From Paraliobacillus quinghaiensis (lineage in GTDB: Bacteria; Bacillota; Bacilli; Bacillales; Amphibacillaceae), in NCBI RefSeq assembly GCF_003426025.1, contig NZ_QJSH01000018.1, positions 1 through 59,262 on the forward strand: DNA of 59,262 nt, given 5' to 3'. Of this stretch, positions 1 to 8,702 are shown one piece after another. Position 1 is the first letter of the stretch. Every line of letters begins with the position of its first letter. The notes beneath the pieces were generated by a model. That model had not been told where the DNA came from. It did not search any database and saw nothing but the letters and a program-made list of their open reading frames with translations. Position numbers and translations under genes: made by a program.

Positions 1-127
1 GGGATTTTGTGTCCGGCTTCCTTCAGATTCTATCTCACGATAGACACCCTTGCCTTTCACTAACAGTTCCTACTGCCAAGTCTGTGGTGGACTTTCACCA
101 CCTAGTTATAACTCATGCCGGGCGCAC
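1..127 (-). mobile_element. Group II intron, 5' end (domain I), runs off the window
   Basis: Read on the minus strand, the sequence starts at 127 with GTGCGCCCGGCATGAG, the typical 5' splice end of bacterial group II introns. It continues with the conserved domain I stretch GCAAGGGTGTCTATCG and AATCTGAAGGAAGCCGGA. The rest of the ribozyme and any reverse transcriptase lie beyond position 1. The intron sits inside a palindromic intergenic repeat, directly after a stem-loop whose arms are CTTGGTAAAG and CTTTACCAAG on the minus strand. Identification rests on the conserved 5' sequence; subclass and activity cannot be judged from this fragment. Confidence 0.85.
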
Positions 128-275
128 GATCCACTTGGTAAAGTGGTCTTCTTTACCAAGTTAGCTGAGGCCGTGCCCGTGGAAAGGGAAAGCCTTTGAT
201 TCCGTAGCGGGATAACGAGTAGTTACGACGGAGTTTATATAAATTGTGTCATAAACAACACTCATTTAGGAAAAA
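128..275 (+). repeat. Palindromic intergenic repeat, copy R1 (right half, split by the intron)
   Basis: This is the right half of a dispersed element also found at 18951-19610, 34636-34921 and 48994-49141. It starts with GATCCACTTGG, forms a local stem (CTTGGTAAAG with CTTTACCAAG), then carries the conserved blocks TTAGCTGAG, GTGGAAAGGGAA and GTAGCGGG. It ends with an AT-rich tail (TTTATATAAATTGTGTC) and a decayed terminal sequence near 265-280. The left half is displaced by, or lost behind, the group II intron. Confidence 0.7.
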
Positions 276-287
276 GCGTTATTAAAA

Positions 288-320
288 AAGAGGAAGTCGC
301 AAAGTTTGCGACTTCCTCTT
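288..320 (-). terminator. Rho-independent terminator of the CoA-disulfide reductase gene
   Basis: A perfect 13-bp stem (AAGAGGAAGTCGC paired with GCGACTTCCTCTT) around an AAAGTTT loop lies 5 bases past the stop codon. On the minus strand it is followed by a T run. Confidence 0.85.
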
Positions 321-324
321 TATC

Positions 325-2019
325 TTATTTGAAATTATATTTTGTAACGATTGGATTTCGTTCTTTCACTTGATCAGTGAAGTATTCATATAAAGAAACA
401 CCTAAGAATGATCCAGATACATTATAAACATTGTCATATCCCATATTATTTAGTGATGCAACAACATTATAACTTCTTTGTCCAGAACGACAGTGGATAT
501 AAACAGGACGGTCTGTTGGAATTTCCTCTAGACGATTTCTAAATTCACTTAATGGTACGTTTTTCGCATTAACTAAATGACCTGCTTCATATTCTTTTCT
601 TTCACGTGCATCAATGATATAAGCATCGCTCTCTACTAAATCCCGTATATCTGAAACCTTCACTTGTTTCACCTGTCCATTTAATATGTTCAATCCAACT
701 AATCCTGCAAAATTCACTACATCTTTAGCTGTTCCATAAACAGGAGAATAAACTAATTCTAACTCTTTTAAGTCCTCTAAAGTACCATTCATCATGATCA
801 TGGTTGCAATTACGTCAATTCGTTTATCAACATTTCCTTTACCAATAGCTTGGGCTCCAAGGATTTTGCCAGTTGGAACTTCAAATAACAATTTAAAATG
901 CATTACATTGCTTCCAGGCATGATACCAACTTTGTCTGTTGGGATGACATAGACATAATCATAATCAATATTAGCGGCTTTTGCTGTTTTTTCATTAATA
1001 CCAGTTGAGGCTGCATTCAAGTCAAAAACTTTTATCGCAGATGAGCCAATTACACCTGTGTTACGATGTGGTATACCATAGATATGATCTGCTGCTGCTC
1101 TTGCTTGACGTTGTGCAGGTCCAGCTAACGCAAGACGCGTTTTTTGACCTGTGATCTTGTGGTGCACCTCGATTGCATCTCCAACAGCATAAATATCTTT
1201 ATCATTAGTTGCGTAGTTATGGTTCACTTTAATACCGCCGGTAACACCAATTTCTAGCCCAGCATCTTTAGCTAAGGCTGTTTCTGGACGAACCCCAATT
1301 GCCATTACCACAGCTTGCGCTCCAACCTTTTTACCAGATTGTAAAACAATTGCGTTTTCTTCTACTTTATCAATTCCATCACTTAGAACAAGGTTAATCC
1401 CCTTATCCATCATTTCTTTGTGTAGAATTTGCACCATATCATTGTCAAATGGTGCCATTACTTGATCTTGTGCTTCTACTAAAGATACTTTTTTACCAGC
1501 GTGTGCAAGGTTTTCTGCAACTTCAATACCAATAAAGCCGCCACCAATAACAGCAATTTCTTCAATATGCTCTTTTTGCACGTGCGTATTTAGCTTTTCA
1601 ATATCTACAACGTTCCGAACAGTGAACACATGATCACTATTTACGCCTTCTAGTGGTGGCACAATAGGATTTGCTCCTGGTGAAAGGACCAATTTATCAT
1701 ATGCTTCTTCATATTCTTCTCCTGACTGTACGTTCTTTACAGTAATCGTATTTTTATCACGATTAATTTTCACAACTTCACTATTTGTTCTAGCTTCAAT
1801 TTTATATTGATCATCAAATTTTTCTGGGTTCATTAATACTAAGCGATTACTATCTGCAATATCCCCACTTAGGTGATATGGTAAAGCACAGTTTGAAAAT
1901 GATACGTGTGGACCTCTTTCAAACATTACAATTTCAGCATCTTCATCTAAACGTCGGATACGAGCAGCTACAGAAGCACCTCCCGCAACACCACCAACAA
2001 TTAATATACGTTTACTCAT
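325..2019 (-). CDS. CoA-disulfide reductase with C-terminal rhodanese domain
   Basis: An FAD-dependent enzyme that reduces CoA disulfide, or CoA persulfide/polysulfide, with NAD(P)H; CoA is a main low-molecular-weight thiol in many bacilli. The N-terminus has the FAD fold (VGGVAGGASVAARIRR) and the single active-site cysteine in SFSNCALPY, near residue 44. A second dinucleotide fold (IAVIGGGFIGIEVAE) and a dimerisation region follow. Residues about 455-560 form a rhodanese domain with the loop CRSGQRS, so this is the CoADR-RHD fusion type known from Bacillus anthracis. The RBS is AAGGAGGACAATCAA before ATG. It is monocistronic with its own terminator; a CsoR/CstR-like operator lies in its promoter. 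Confidence 0.93.
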   Translation of the reverse strand: MSKRILIVGGVAGGASVAARIRRLDEDAEIVMFERGPHVSFSNCALPYHLSGDIADSNRLVLMNPEKFDDQYKIEARTNSEVVKINRDKNTITVKNVQSGEEYEEAYDKLVLSPGANPIVPPLEGVNSDHVFTVRNVVDIEKLNTHVQKEHIEEIAVIGGGFIGIEVAENLAHAGKKVSLVEAQDQVMAPFDNDMVQILHKEMMDKGINLVLSDGIDKVEENAIVLQSGKKVGAQAVVMAIGVRPETALAKDAGLEIGVTGGIKVNHNYATNDKDIYAVGDAIEVHHKITGQKTRLALAGPAQRQARAAADHIYGIPHRNTGVIGSSAIKVFDLNAASTGINEKTAKAANIDYDYVYVIPTDKVGIMPGSNVMHFKLLFEVPTGKILGAQAIGKGNVDKRIDVIATMIMMNGTLEDLKELELVYSPVYGTAKDVVNFAGLVGLNILNGQVKQVKVSDIRDLVESDAYIIDARERKEYEAGHLVNAKNVPLSEFRNRLEEIPTDRPVYIHCRSGQRSYNVVASLNNMGYDNVYNVSGSFLGVSLYEYFTDQVKERNPIVTKYNFK

Positions 2020-2116
2020 TTGATTGTCCTCCTTATATTCTGCTTCATATGTTTATATCTTATAGTGCACATTTTAAAAGAAATCATTACCTATAAATCA
2101 TCTTTATCACTTATAT

Positions 2117-2145
2117 ATAATACCATTAGGGGTACAGGTTTACAA
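2117..2145 (-). promoter_or_regulatory. Promoter with CsoR/CstR-like operator upstream of CoA-disulfide reductase
   Basis: On the minus strand a -35 TTGTAA (2140-2145) and a -10 TATTAT (2117-2122) are separated by exactly 17 bases. Overlapping the end of the spacer and the -10 is the imperfect palindrome TACCCCTAATGGTA (2121-2134). It resembles operators of the CsoR/CstR repressor family, some members of which sense copper or persulfide. No such regulator is encoded in the window; the assignment is by motif likeness and by the sulfur function of the downstream gene. Confidence 0.5.
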
Positions 2146-2189
2146 CCATCAGAATAAGATGCCATAAAATCGTCATATTTGTCACAACA

Positions 2190-2226
2190 AAAAAGGTTTT
2201 ACCCTTTACATTGGTAAAACCTCTTT
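2190..2226 (-). terminator. Terminator of the Gfo/Idh/MocA gene
   Basis: The stem GGTTTTACC/GGTAAAACC (2195-2203 with 2213-2221) is followed on the minus strand by a TTTTTTG run, 10-15 bases past the stop codon. Confidence 0.8.
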
Positions 2227-2236
2227 AAAAGTATTG

Positions 2237-3220
2237 TCACTCAAAAGAGTAACGCAATCCCCATTGTTCACGAATTTTGTCCATTAATTTCATAATTTCC
2301 AATGATTGATCTAGTGGCATAATGTTACTCTCTAAATTGCCTTCTTGCATTAAACGTCCCACTTCTTCAGCTTCAAATTTATAACCAATCGAGGAACGAT
2401 CATCAACAAATGTTTTTACATCTTTATTTTCGACATGTAAAAATGCCTCTCTTGATTTTAAAAATGATGGTATTCGAATATATCCCTTTGTGCCATGAAT
2501 AACAGCTTCATTTGTTAAATTTAATCGAATTGCACCATTTAAACTAGCAACCTTACCATTTTGATATTCTAGTAACAACGAAAATTGCTCATCTACACCA
2601 GTTTCTCCGATTGTAACTGTACTCATAATTTTTTCTGGATTAGCACCCAAAATCATCGCCGCAAAAGAGACCGGGTATATACCAGCATCTAGTAGTGCTC
2701 CACCACCAAGCTTTGGATTTAATAGACGCGATTCTGGATCCCATGGTGCACGAAAACCAAAATCAGCTTTAATTAATTGAACTTCTCCAATCTCTCCAGT
2801 TTCAATCCAATCTCTTACCTTTTGTATTGAAGGCAAAAAGCGTGACCACATTGCTTCCATTAGAAATAACTTCTTCTTTCGGGCAAACACTATTAATTCT
2901 TCTAGTTCCAGAGCATTTACCGTAAATGGTTTTTCGCACAATACACCTTTACCTGCCCGCAAACAAGTAAGTACATTTTCCTTGTGATAAGGATGCGGTG
3001 TTGCAACATATATTACATCAACTTCTTTATCTTCGACTAATTCTTGATAACTCCCATATGCTTTAGTTGCACCGTGTTCTTTTGCAAATTGCTCAGCATT
3101 TGCCAAGTTCCTTGATCCAACTGCATACAACAGACCATTATCAGCATGCACTAAATCTTTTGCAAATGTTGATGCAATACCTCCTGTTGCTAACACACCC
3201 CACTTTATTTTTTCACCCAT
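2237..3220 (-). CDS. Gfo/Idh/MocA family NAD(P)-dependent oxidoreductase
   Basis: 327 residues, full length for the family. The N-terminal Rossmann fold begins GVLATGGIASTFAKDL, and the family's conserved lysine is in CEKPFTVNA (about residue 97). The C-terminal half is the alpha/beta substrate domain (PKLGGGALLDAGIYPV). Such enzymes oxidise or reduce sugars, inositols or dihydrodiols; the substrate cannot be told from sequence. The RBS AAAGGAGGCCGTGC stands before ATG. The gene is flanked by terminators on both sides, so it appears to be a single-gene unit. Confidence 0.88.
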   Translation of the reverse strand: MGEKIKWGVLATGGIASTFAKDLVHADNGLLYAVGSRNLANAEQFAKEHGATKAYGSYQELVEDKEVDVIYVATPHPYHKENVLTCLRAGKGVLCEKPFTVNALELEELIVFARKKKLFLMEAMWSRFLPSIQKVRDWIETGEIGEVQLIKADFGFRAPWDPESRLLNPKLGGGALLDAGIYPVSFAAMILGANPEKIMSTVTIGETGVDEQFSLLLEYQNGKVASLNGAIRLNLTNEAVIHGTKGYIRIPSFLKSREAFLHVENKDVKTFVDDRSSIGYKFEAEEVGRLMQEGNLESNIMPLDQSLEIMKLMDKIREQWGLRYSFE

Positions 3221-3269
3221 CTAGCACGGCCTCCTTTTATGCTTTCTTACTTATTAGTTTATCAGATTA

Positions 3270-3303
3270 AAAAAGGGTGAGCCATTCAGTGACGGCTTCA
3301 CCT
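3270..3303 (-). terminator. Terminator of the YpvA-like helicase gene
   Basis: On the minus strand AGGTGAAGCC and GGCTCACC pair with one mismatch around a short loop and are followed by CTTTTTT, about 20 bases past the stop codon. Confidence 0.75.
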
Positions 3304-3323
3304 ATTTTTCTTCAAAGTCAATT

Positions 3324-5252
3324 TCAACCTAGCTTAACTGGTAATACTTGTTTTATTGTTTCAAGGTTTTCTTGCTTTTCTTCCTCTGTCATAAAAATTT
3401 GGATGATTCCCTGATCTTCTTTTCCTCTTATTAATCGGCCAATTCCTTGTCTTAGTCTAAGTAACATGTACGGATGGTCTACTTCTTTTAAAGCATTGGA
3501 AGCATGATTACGTTTAGCTTGAAACACAGGATCTTGAGGAGGAAATGGTAAGGATGCTATAATCACTTGACTTAACGCCTCTCCTGGAACGTCCAAACCT
3601 TCCCAGAGGTTATAGGAACAAAGAACTGAATTAATATTCGTCTGAAAGGATTGAACCGATTCACTTATTTCACGGTCCCCTTCATAAATAATCGAAAAAT
3701 CCCAATCCTGCTTATCTGCCCAATCGCGAAATTCATTCATTTCTAATGCAGATGCAAATAGCACCAATGATTTACCTTGATTTTCATTTAATGCCTCACC
3801 TATTTTTATCCACTTTTCATCAATCTGATCTTTTGAAACAAATTGTCCGTGAATCTTCATTTGTGTATCGTAATCAAATGGTGATTCAACTGCAAACGAA
3901 TCAAATGATGAAATTCCTAGGCTTTTTGCAAAATAAGAAAAGTCTCCTGCTTGCGATAAAGTAGCTGATGAAAAAACAAATGGGATTTTCTGAGAAAATA
4001 CTTCTTCTGCTAAGATATCTTCTACTAGTCGTGGCATAATAACAAAGGATACATCTGATTCAGTTTCTTCTAACCAAAATATACCATGGTCATCTTTCAA
4101 CAAGATAGATAAACCATAGGAGTAAAACTCCAGATATTCTTCAATAATTTTAATGTGATAAGGATCAATAGTGAATAACTCTGAATCAAACACAAGTTGT
4201 TCTAACAACTTCCCTACTTTTTGTTCTAATTGTCTAGCTAAAGTCAGCATTTCTGTTGATCGTGGAACTTCTCTACGATCAGAACCTGTAACAGCTTGAG
4301 CATTTTTGCTTAAATAAGTAAACCATTCTTCATGTAGTGTTAATATGTCTTCAACTAAATATAGGGATTCTTCACGAACATCTTGACTCATGTACCCTGT
4401 CAAAATGGAATGTAACGTCTCAGAGTTAAAACGATATGTTAATCCTTTTTGTGCAGCAAATTCCAATAAATGACCTTCATCAAAAACCACACTGCTTGCT
4501 TGTGGTAATAACGGCATCTGTCCTTCTCGTTTTCGCGATTCTTTTGTCCAAATATGTTCCATGTAAAAATCATGTGAACAGATTATTAAGTCCTGTGCAT
4601 GTCGGTAATAGTCACGATTTAACGTTTGTGCACTACGATGTCGCCAATCACATGTAGAACATTGCTGTAATGGATCCCAGCCAATCTGCTTCCATTTTTC
4701 ATTAGACACCCACGGATATTCTTTACGATCACCATACCGCTCAAATGACTGCATAGAAGTTCCTTGGTCAAAAACGAAATCAGGGATTTGCTCATGAACT
4801 TTTAAGATATCTTCATCATCTGTTTGGTTTGCCAAAGGGTCTAACTTCTTCATACATACATATTGTTCACGGGCTTTAGCTAAACGAACATCAACCTTCA
4901 AACCTAAAGCTTTTTCTAGTTTTTCAATATCTCCATCTTTCTTAACTAACTGTTCAATTAATGTTTCATCTGCACATGAAATAATGGCAGGTTTCCTCAT
5001 ATAACGCGCATAACAAATTGCATATATTAAATAGACGAATGTCTTACCAGTCCCTACACCTGCTTCAGCAAAAACAGTGCTTTTATTTTTAAATGCTTTC
5101 TCGATTTGATAAGCCATATAAATTTGTTCATCTCTTAATTCATAGCCTTGCTCTGGTAAAATGTCGTAAAATACATCGCCAATATAATCACCTAAACGGT
5201 CAAAGAAGTTTTCTTGTTTCGAAATTGTAAATGGAATTGATTGTTGTTTCAA
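3324..5252 (-). CDS. DinG/XPD-type ATP-dependent DNA helicase, YpvA-like
   Basis: A superfamily 2 helicase of 642 residues, close to the length of B. subtilis YpvA (640). Motif I is EAGVGTGKTF (about residue 65), motif II is the DEGH box in SSVVFDEGHLLE, motif III-type SSATL follows, and motif VI is LRQGIGRLIRG. Cysteines at YVCMKKL and QQCSTCDWRH, between motifs I and II, fit the 4Fe-4S cluster domain of the XPD/DinG group. The start is TTG, preceded by GAAGGGGAAAAATTAA. DinG relatives unwind 5'-tailed DNA and R-loops; the role of YpvA itself is not established. Confidence 0.88.
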   Translation of the reverse strand: MKQQSIPFTISKQENFFDRLGDYIGDVFYDILPEQGYELRDEQIYMAYQIEKAFKNKSTVFAEAGVGTGKTFVYLIYAICYARYMRKPAIISCADETLIEQLVKKDGDIEKLEKALGLKVDVRLAKAREQYVCMKKLDPLANQTDDEDILKVHEQIPDFVFDQGTSMQSFERYGDRKEYPWVSNEKWKQIGWDPLQQCSTCDWRHRSAQTLNRDYYRHAQDLIICSHDFYMEHIWTKESRKREGQMPLLPQASSVVFDEGHLLEFAAQKGLTYRFNSETLHSILTGYMSQDVREESLYLVEDILTLHEEWFTYLSKNAQAVTGSDRREVPRSTEMLTLARQLEQKVGKLLEQLVFDSELFTIDPYHIKIIEEYLEFYSYGLSILLKDDHGIFWLEETESDVSFVIMPRLVEDILAEEVFSQKIPFVFSSATLSQAGDFSYFAKSLGISSFDSFAVESPFDYDTQMKIHGQFVSKDQIDEKWIKIGEALNENQGKSLVLFASALEMNEFRDWADKQDWDFSIIYEGDREISESVQSFQTNINSVLCSYNLWEGLDVPGEALSQVIIASLPFPPQDPVFQAKRNHASNALKEVDHPYMLLRLRQGIGRLIRGKEDQGIIQIFMTEEEKQENLETIKQVLPVKLG

Positions 5253-5370
5253 TTAATTTTTCCCCTTCATATATCATATATACTTTTTAGCACAGCATCC
5301 CCTATCATATCAGATAACATAAGAATTTGCTCACCAATTAGTAGCAGCATTCCCCAGAAAAGGATTTCTA

Positions 5371-6813
5371 CTATTTTTTTGCTTCATGTACTTTTAATTG
5401 CTTGCCCTTTACTGTTGTGTGCTTCATCTCTTTTAATACAAGTGGACCTTTTCCATTTAAAATTTCAACATAGGATAGGTTCTGTTCTATTGTTATGATC
5501 CCGATATCTTCAGATTCCACACCATCGATTCTAGATATTGTCCCAACAAAATCAACTGCACGTATTTTCTTTTTCTTTCCACCATTAAAATAGAGTTTCA
5601 TAATAGATTGATTTAATTGTGCGCTCTTATCGATTTTTAAGTCAGGTTCCGCTTCTATTTTTTGTTTAAAAGCAGTTCTCATCTTATCTACTTCTGTTTT
5701 TATTGGTGGATTAATTTTTTTAAGTGTAAAATCAATATATTCCTCAATATCACTTAAAAACTTCTCCTCATAAGGCGTTATCAGTGTAATTGCTTTTCCT
5801 TTTTTACCTGCTCGTCCTGTACGTCCAATTCGGTGCACATAGCTTTCCTTTTCCATGGGGATATCATAGTTCAATACTAGTGAAACATTTTCAACATCTA
5901 TTCCTCTCGCTGCGACATCTGTTGCAACTAAATAACGAAATTCACCTCTTTTAAAAGCTTTCATAACAGAAAAGCGGTCATCCTGATCTAGTCCTCCATG
6001 AATTTTATCGCATGGATAATTCAATTTTTTTAATTGTTTGGTTACATAGTCAACCTGTTCTTGGGTACGACAAAAAATAAGACAACTATCTGGATTTTCA
6101 GTGATTGTAATGTCTTGTAAAACTGCAAATTTTTCTTGTTTTGAAACTTCTATTAGATATTGCTCAATCCTATCTGATACATTGTCTTTAGCTTTTATCT
6201 CAATATGTGTTGGCTCACTCATATATTGATGACAAAGATTTTCAACATCCTTTGGCAATGTTGCTGAATAAACACTTGTCACCCGTTTTTTCGGAAGTGT
6301 CTCAATAATTTCTTCTACTTGATCTATAAAACCCATATTGAGCATTTCATCTGCTTCATCAACGACTAAATACGTAATCTCGTCAACTATCAGTGTTCCT
6401 TTAGAGATATGATCCATTACACGTCCAGGTGTGCCTACAACTATATGTGATTTTTGTTTCAATTCTAATTTTTGCTTATTAAATGGTTGTTTCCCATAAA
6501 TTGCTGTTGCTTTAATGCGCTTGAAACGGCCGATATTTGTAATATCTTCTTTTATCTGTTGCGCCAGTTCTCGGGTTGGTGTGAGTATAAGTGCTTGTGG
6601 TTTATTTTCAAGCCATTCAACTTTTTCACAGAGAGGTATTGCAAAAGCAGCTGTCTTCCCACTACCTGTCTGCGACTTCACTACAAGGTCTCTATTTTGT
6701 AAAGCATTTGGAATGACTTTTTGTTGTACTTCGGTTGGTTCACTGTAATGTAAATCATTAAGTGCACGAAGAATTTCATTGCTGAGGTTGTAGTCTTTAA
6801 AGTGTGTATGCAT
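5371..6813 (-). CDS. DEAD-box RNA helicase, DbpA/YxiN type
   Basis: 480 residues with all DEAD-box motifs in order: Q motif ([10 protein letters not shown]), motif I ([10 protein letters not shown]), Ia (PTRELAQQ), motif II (VVDEADEML), SAT, and motif VI ([10 protein letters not shown]). The C-terminal 75 residues ([20 protein letters not shown]...) match the RNA-binding domain that YxiN/DbpA uses to bind hairpin 92 of 23S rRNA, so a role in large-subunit assembly is likely. ATG follows the RBS GGAGCTAACTA. No clear terminator is visible between it and the downstream helicase gene 118 bases away; the two may be co-transcribed. Confidence 0.9.
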   Translation of the reverse strand: MHTHFKDYNLSNEILRALNDLHYSEPTEVQQKVIPNALQNRDLVVKSQTGSGKTAAFAIPLCEKVEWLENKPQALILTPTRELAQQIKEDITNIGRFKRIKATAIYGKQPFNKQKLELKQKSHIVVGTPGRVMDHISKGTLIVDEITYLVVDEADEMLNMGFIDQVEEIIETLPKKRVTSVYSATLPKDVENLCHQYMSEPTHIEIKAKDNVSDRIEQYLIEVSKQEKFAVLQDITITENPDSCLIFCRTQEQVDYVTKQLKKLNYPCDKIHGGLDQDDRFSVMKAFKRGEFRYLVATDVAARGIDVENVSLVLNYDIPMEKESYVHRIGRTGRAGKKGKAITLITPYEEKFLSDIEEYIDFTLKKINPPIKTEVDKMRTAFKQKIEAEPDLKIDKSAQLNQSIMKLYFNGGKKKKIRAVDFVGTISRIDGVESEDIGIITIEQNLSYVEILNGKGPLVLKEMKHTTVKGKQLKVHEAKK

Positions 6814-6920
6814 TAGTTAGCTCCATTCTTGGATAATGTTTCTTCATTATAGTATAGCATGGCAAGAGGAAGTAACATTATGAAAAAAATTGCGTTTAAT
6901 TGCTCTTTTTATTGTTTAGC

Positions 6921-7100
6921 TCATTTCTTTTCCATGCCACGTTGTCTTTTCTTATCTTCGTCCTTTAATTGATCAATATATTCCTGCGATATAGATTGAC
7001 ACAGCATTTTTAACTCAGTTGCTGCACATATTTTATCAACTGCGAAATGTTTACGATAACTTTTCAGTATATTCTTTCCTTCATATTTCGGAATCCAATG
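6921..7100 (-). pseudogene. 5'-truncated remnant of a small conserved hypothetical gene
   Basis: An open minus-strand frame starts right after an in-frame TAA (7101-7103) and reads HWIPKYEGKNILKSYRKHFA, then VDKICAATELKMLCQSIS, and ends in a charged tail (RQRGMEKK). It has no start codon or RBS. From memory it resembles the C-terminal part of short Firmicutes proteins that databases label rRNA biogenesis protein rrp5; that match is not verified. It is probably a decaying gene end upstream of the yxiN-like gene. Confidence 0.45.
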
Positions 7101-7240
7101 TTAGCAGCCTCTAATCGTTACGATCTTTTCATACGTTTATGGCAAGGAGTATTTGTCTTTTTTCTTTTTTCTTTTGACATACTATCAACTTCGAGTTTTA
7201 TAATTTAGGTTAGCACAAAAATTCTATATATTAAAGTTTT

Positions 7241-7460
7241 GCTTGACGACCGATATATTTGCTTGACGACCGATATATTTGCTTGACGACCGATATATTT
7301 GCTTGACGACCGATATATTTGCTTGACGACCGATATATTTGCTTGACGACCGATATATTTGCTTGACGACCGATATATTTGCTTGACGACCGATATATTT
7401 GCTTGACGACCGATATATTTGCTTGACGACCGATATATTTGCTTGACGACCGATATATTT
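7241..7460. repeat. Tandem array: 11 perfect copies of a 20-bp unit
   Basis: The unit GCTTGACGACCGATATATTT is repeated eleven times head to tail with no mismatch, from 7241 to 7460, and two more bases (GC) of a twelfth copy follow. There are no spacers, so it is not a CRISPR. The unit has no internal dyad apart from ATATAT. With a 20-bp period, equivalent bases recur about every two helical turns. A perfect 20-bp-arm hairpin begins 2 bases to the right. Function unknown: recent slippage expansion, a protein-binding array, or a variable-number locus. Confidence 0.97.
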
Positions 7461-7462
7461 GC

Positions 7463-7509
7463 GTAAAAATGGATTTGCCTTTAAAAATCAAAGGCAAATC
7501 CATTTTTAC
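7463..7509. terminator. Perfect 20-bp-arm hairpin next to the tandem array
   Basis: The arms GTAAAAATGGATTTGCCTTT (7463-7482) and its exact complement (7490-7509) enclose a 7-base loop. The arms are AT-rich at the base, so it could act as a terminator in either direction. It is not at the end of any recognised gene: the epimerase has its own terminator at 7560-7588. It may be a small mobile or palindromic unit. Confidence 0.6.
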
Positions 7510-7559
7510 TTCTGCTGTTCAGCATACTATTTCAGACTAGATATATATTCATCCACACA

Positions 7560-7588
7560 AAAAAGAGTAGACCTATTAAGGACTACTC
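7560..7588 (-). terminator. Terminator of the aldose epimerase gene
   Basis: On the minus strand GAGTAG-loop-CTACTC is followed by TTTTTT, about 11 bases past the stop codon. Confidence 0.75.
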
Positions 7589-7598
7589 ACTTGTTCTA

Positions 7599-8456
7599 TT
7601 ACAATACTTGAAATGAAACCCAAGTATCTAGTGATTTTGTTGGTTCCACCATAATTAACTCTTCTTTTCGATTCAGTTCTCCTGTTTTGGCTGTCCATGG
7701 TTCGATGCAAACGAATTCCTTGTCTTGCTCTGCCCAAAGTACTGTGTATCGAAAATCAGTTGCAGTTTCTATATGTAAATCTTTTTCTTCGATTTTAGCT
7801 TCTAATTCCTGGTGTTTATTTTCTAATACAACGGCTTCCTTTAAGCCCTCTATATCAATTTTACCAGTAAACTCTTTTATACTATCATCGTTATAATCAT
7901 AATAAGTTGCTGTATCTGTTTTTAATGATAGCAACTTAGATTTTGTTTTAAAATAAGGGTGTAGTCCTGGATAAATAGGCATGTCCTTTTCGCCTAAATT
8001 ACGATAAGACTGGTGAATAAAAAGCTGATTTTGCCTTAAGGTATAAGTGAAAATCACTTCAAAATCAAATGGAAATACATCTTTAGTTCCTATGCTACTT
8101 TCAAATAAGACAGAAATAGATGCTTGGTCTTCATCACTTGTTGTACCAATGACTTCCCAAGGATGAATTCGAGCTAGTCCATGATTGGGCATCTTATATG
8201 TTGTGCCTTCCCAATCATATTTACCAGATTCAAGCTGACCAGAAATCGGAAATAGAATTGGAATACCACCTCTGATATTTTGTTTTCTATCATATAAGGT
8301 CTCTTTATTTAGATACAGTTGCTCCGCTCCATCAACACCATAACCTATTATAATACCACCACGCTCAGGGCAAACCGTAATCCAAGATGACTCGTCTTCA
8401 TTACTTAATTGATACATTGTAAACGATTGTTCTTCATATGTTTCAATTTTATACAT
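7599..8456 (-). CDS. Aldose 1-epimerase family protein (galactose mutarotase-like)
   Basis: About 285 residues of the galactose-mutarotase beta-sandwich fold. Recognisable blocks are GGIPILFPISGQL, the histidine-containing PNHGLARIHPWEV, and YPGLHPYFK, which supply the catalytic histidines in this family; the C-terminus has CIEPWTAKTGELN. It likely interconverts anomers of a hexose or sugar phosphate (LacX/YeaD-type); the substrate is unknown. The open frame extends 7 codons further upstream (to 8477), but the internal ATG is preferred because GGGGATAGTGGCT precedes it at normal spacing. It is monocistronic between two terminators. Confidence 0.85.
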   Translation of the reverse strand: MYKIETYEEQSFTMYQLSNEDESSWITVCPERGGIIIGYGVDGAEQLYLNKETLYDRKQNIRGGIPILFPISGQLESGKYDWEGTTYKMPNHGLARIHPWEVIGTTSDEDQASISVLFESSIGTKDVFPFDFEVIFTYTLRQNQLFIHQSYRNLGEKDMPIYPGLHPYFKTKSKLLSLKTDTATYYDYNDDSIKEFTGKIDIEGLKEAVVLENKHQELEAKIEEKDLHIETATDFRYTVLWAEQDKEFVCIEPWTAKTGELNRKEELIMVEPTKSLDTWVSFQVL

Positions 8457-8637
8457 AGCCACTATCCCCTTAACCATTTAGAATGATTGTATTTATCTCT
8501 ATATAATGTGCGTGTTCAAAAAGAGATGCACCGCTTATCGTTTGGTTACTTTTAAACATCCTCTAAAAACAACACTTTTATCATTATACTAAAAAAAAGA
8601 CAATTAGCATATGATTTATTTAACACTTGGATTCCTA

Positions 8638-8680
8638 AAAAAGAAAAACTCCGCATTCATCGAATAGGATGACCACGGAG
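8638..8680 (-). terminator. Terminator of the CorC/HlyC gene
   Basis: Minus-strand stem CTCCG...TCATC paired with GATGA...CGGAG, followed by TTTTTCTTTTTT, about 20 bases past the stop. Confidence 0.75.
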
Positions 8681-8702
8681 CTACTCTTCCAATACTAATA
8701 GC

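Noticed and set aside
3324-6813. Helicase-based defence island with the tandem array
   Set aside because: Both helicases match ordinary YpvA- and YxiN-type housekeeping proteins, with no nuclease or sensor partner.
7241-7460. CRISPR array
   Set aside because: The copies are contiguous with no spacers and no cas genes are present.
7231-7503. 90-residue open frame through the tandem array
   Set aside because: It is a by-product of the 20-bp repeat (period 20 residues), has no RBS, and begins inside the adjacent hairpin.
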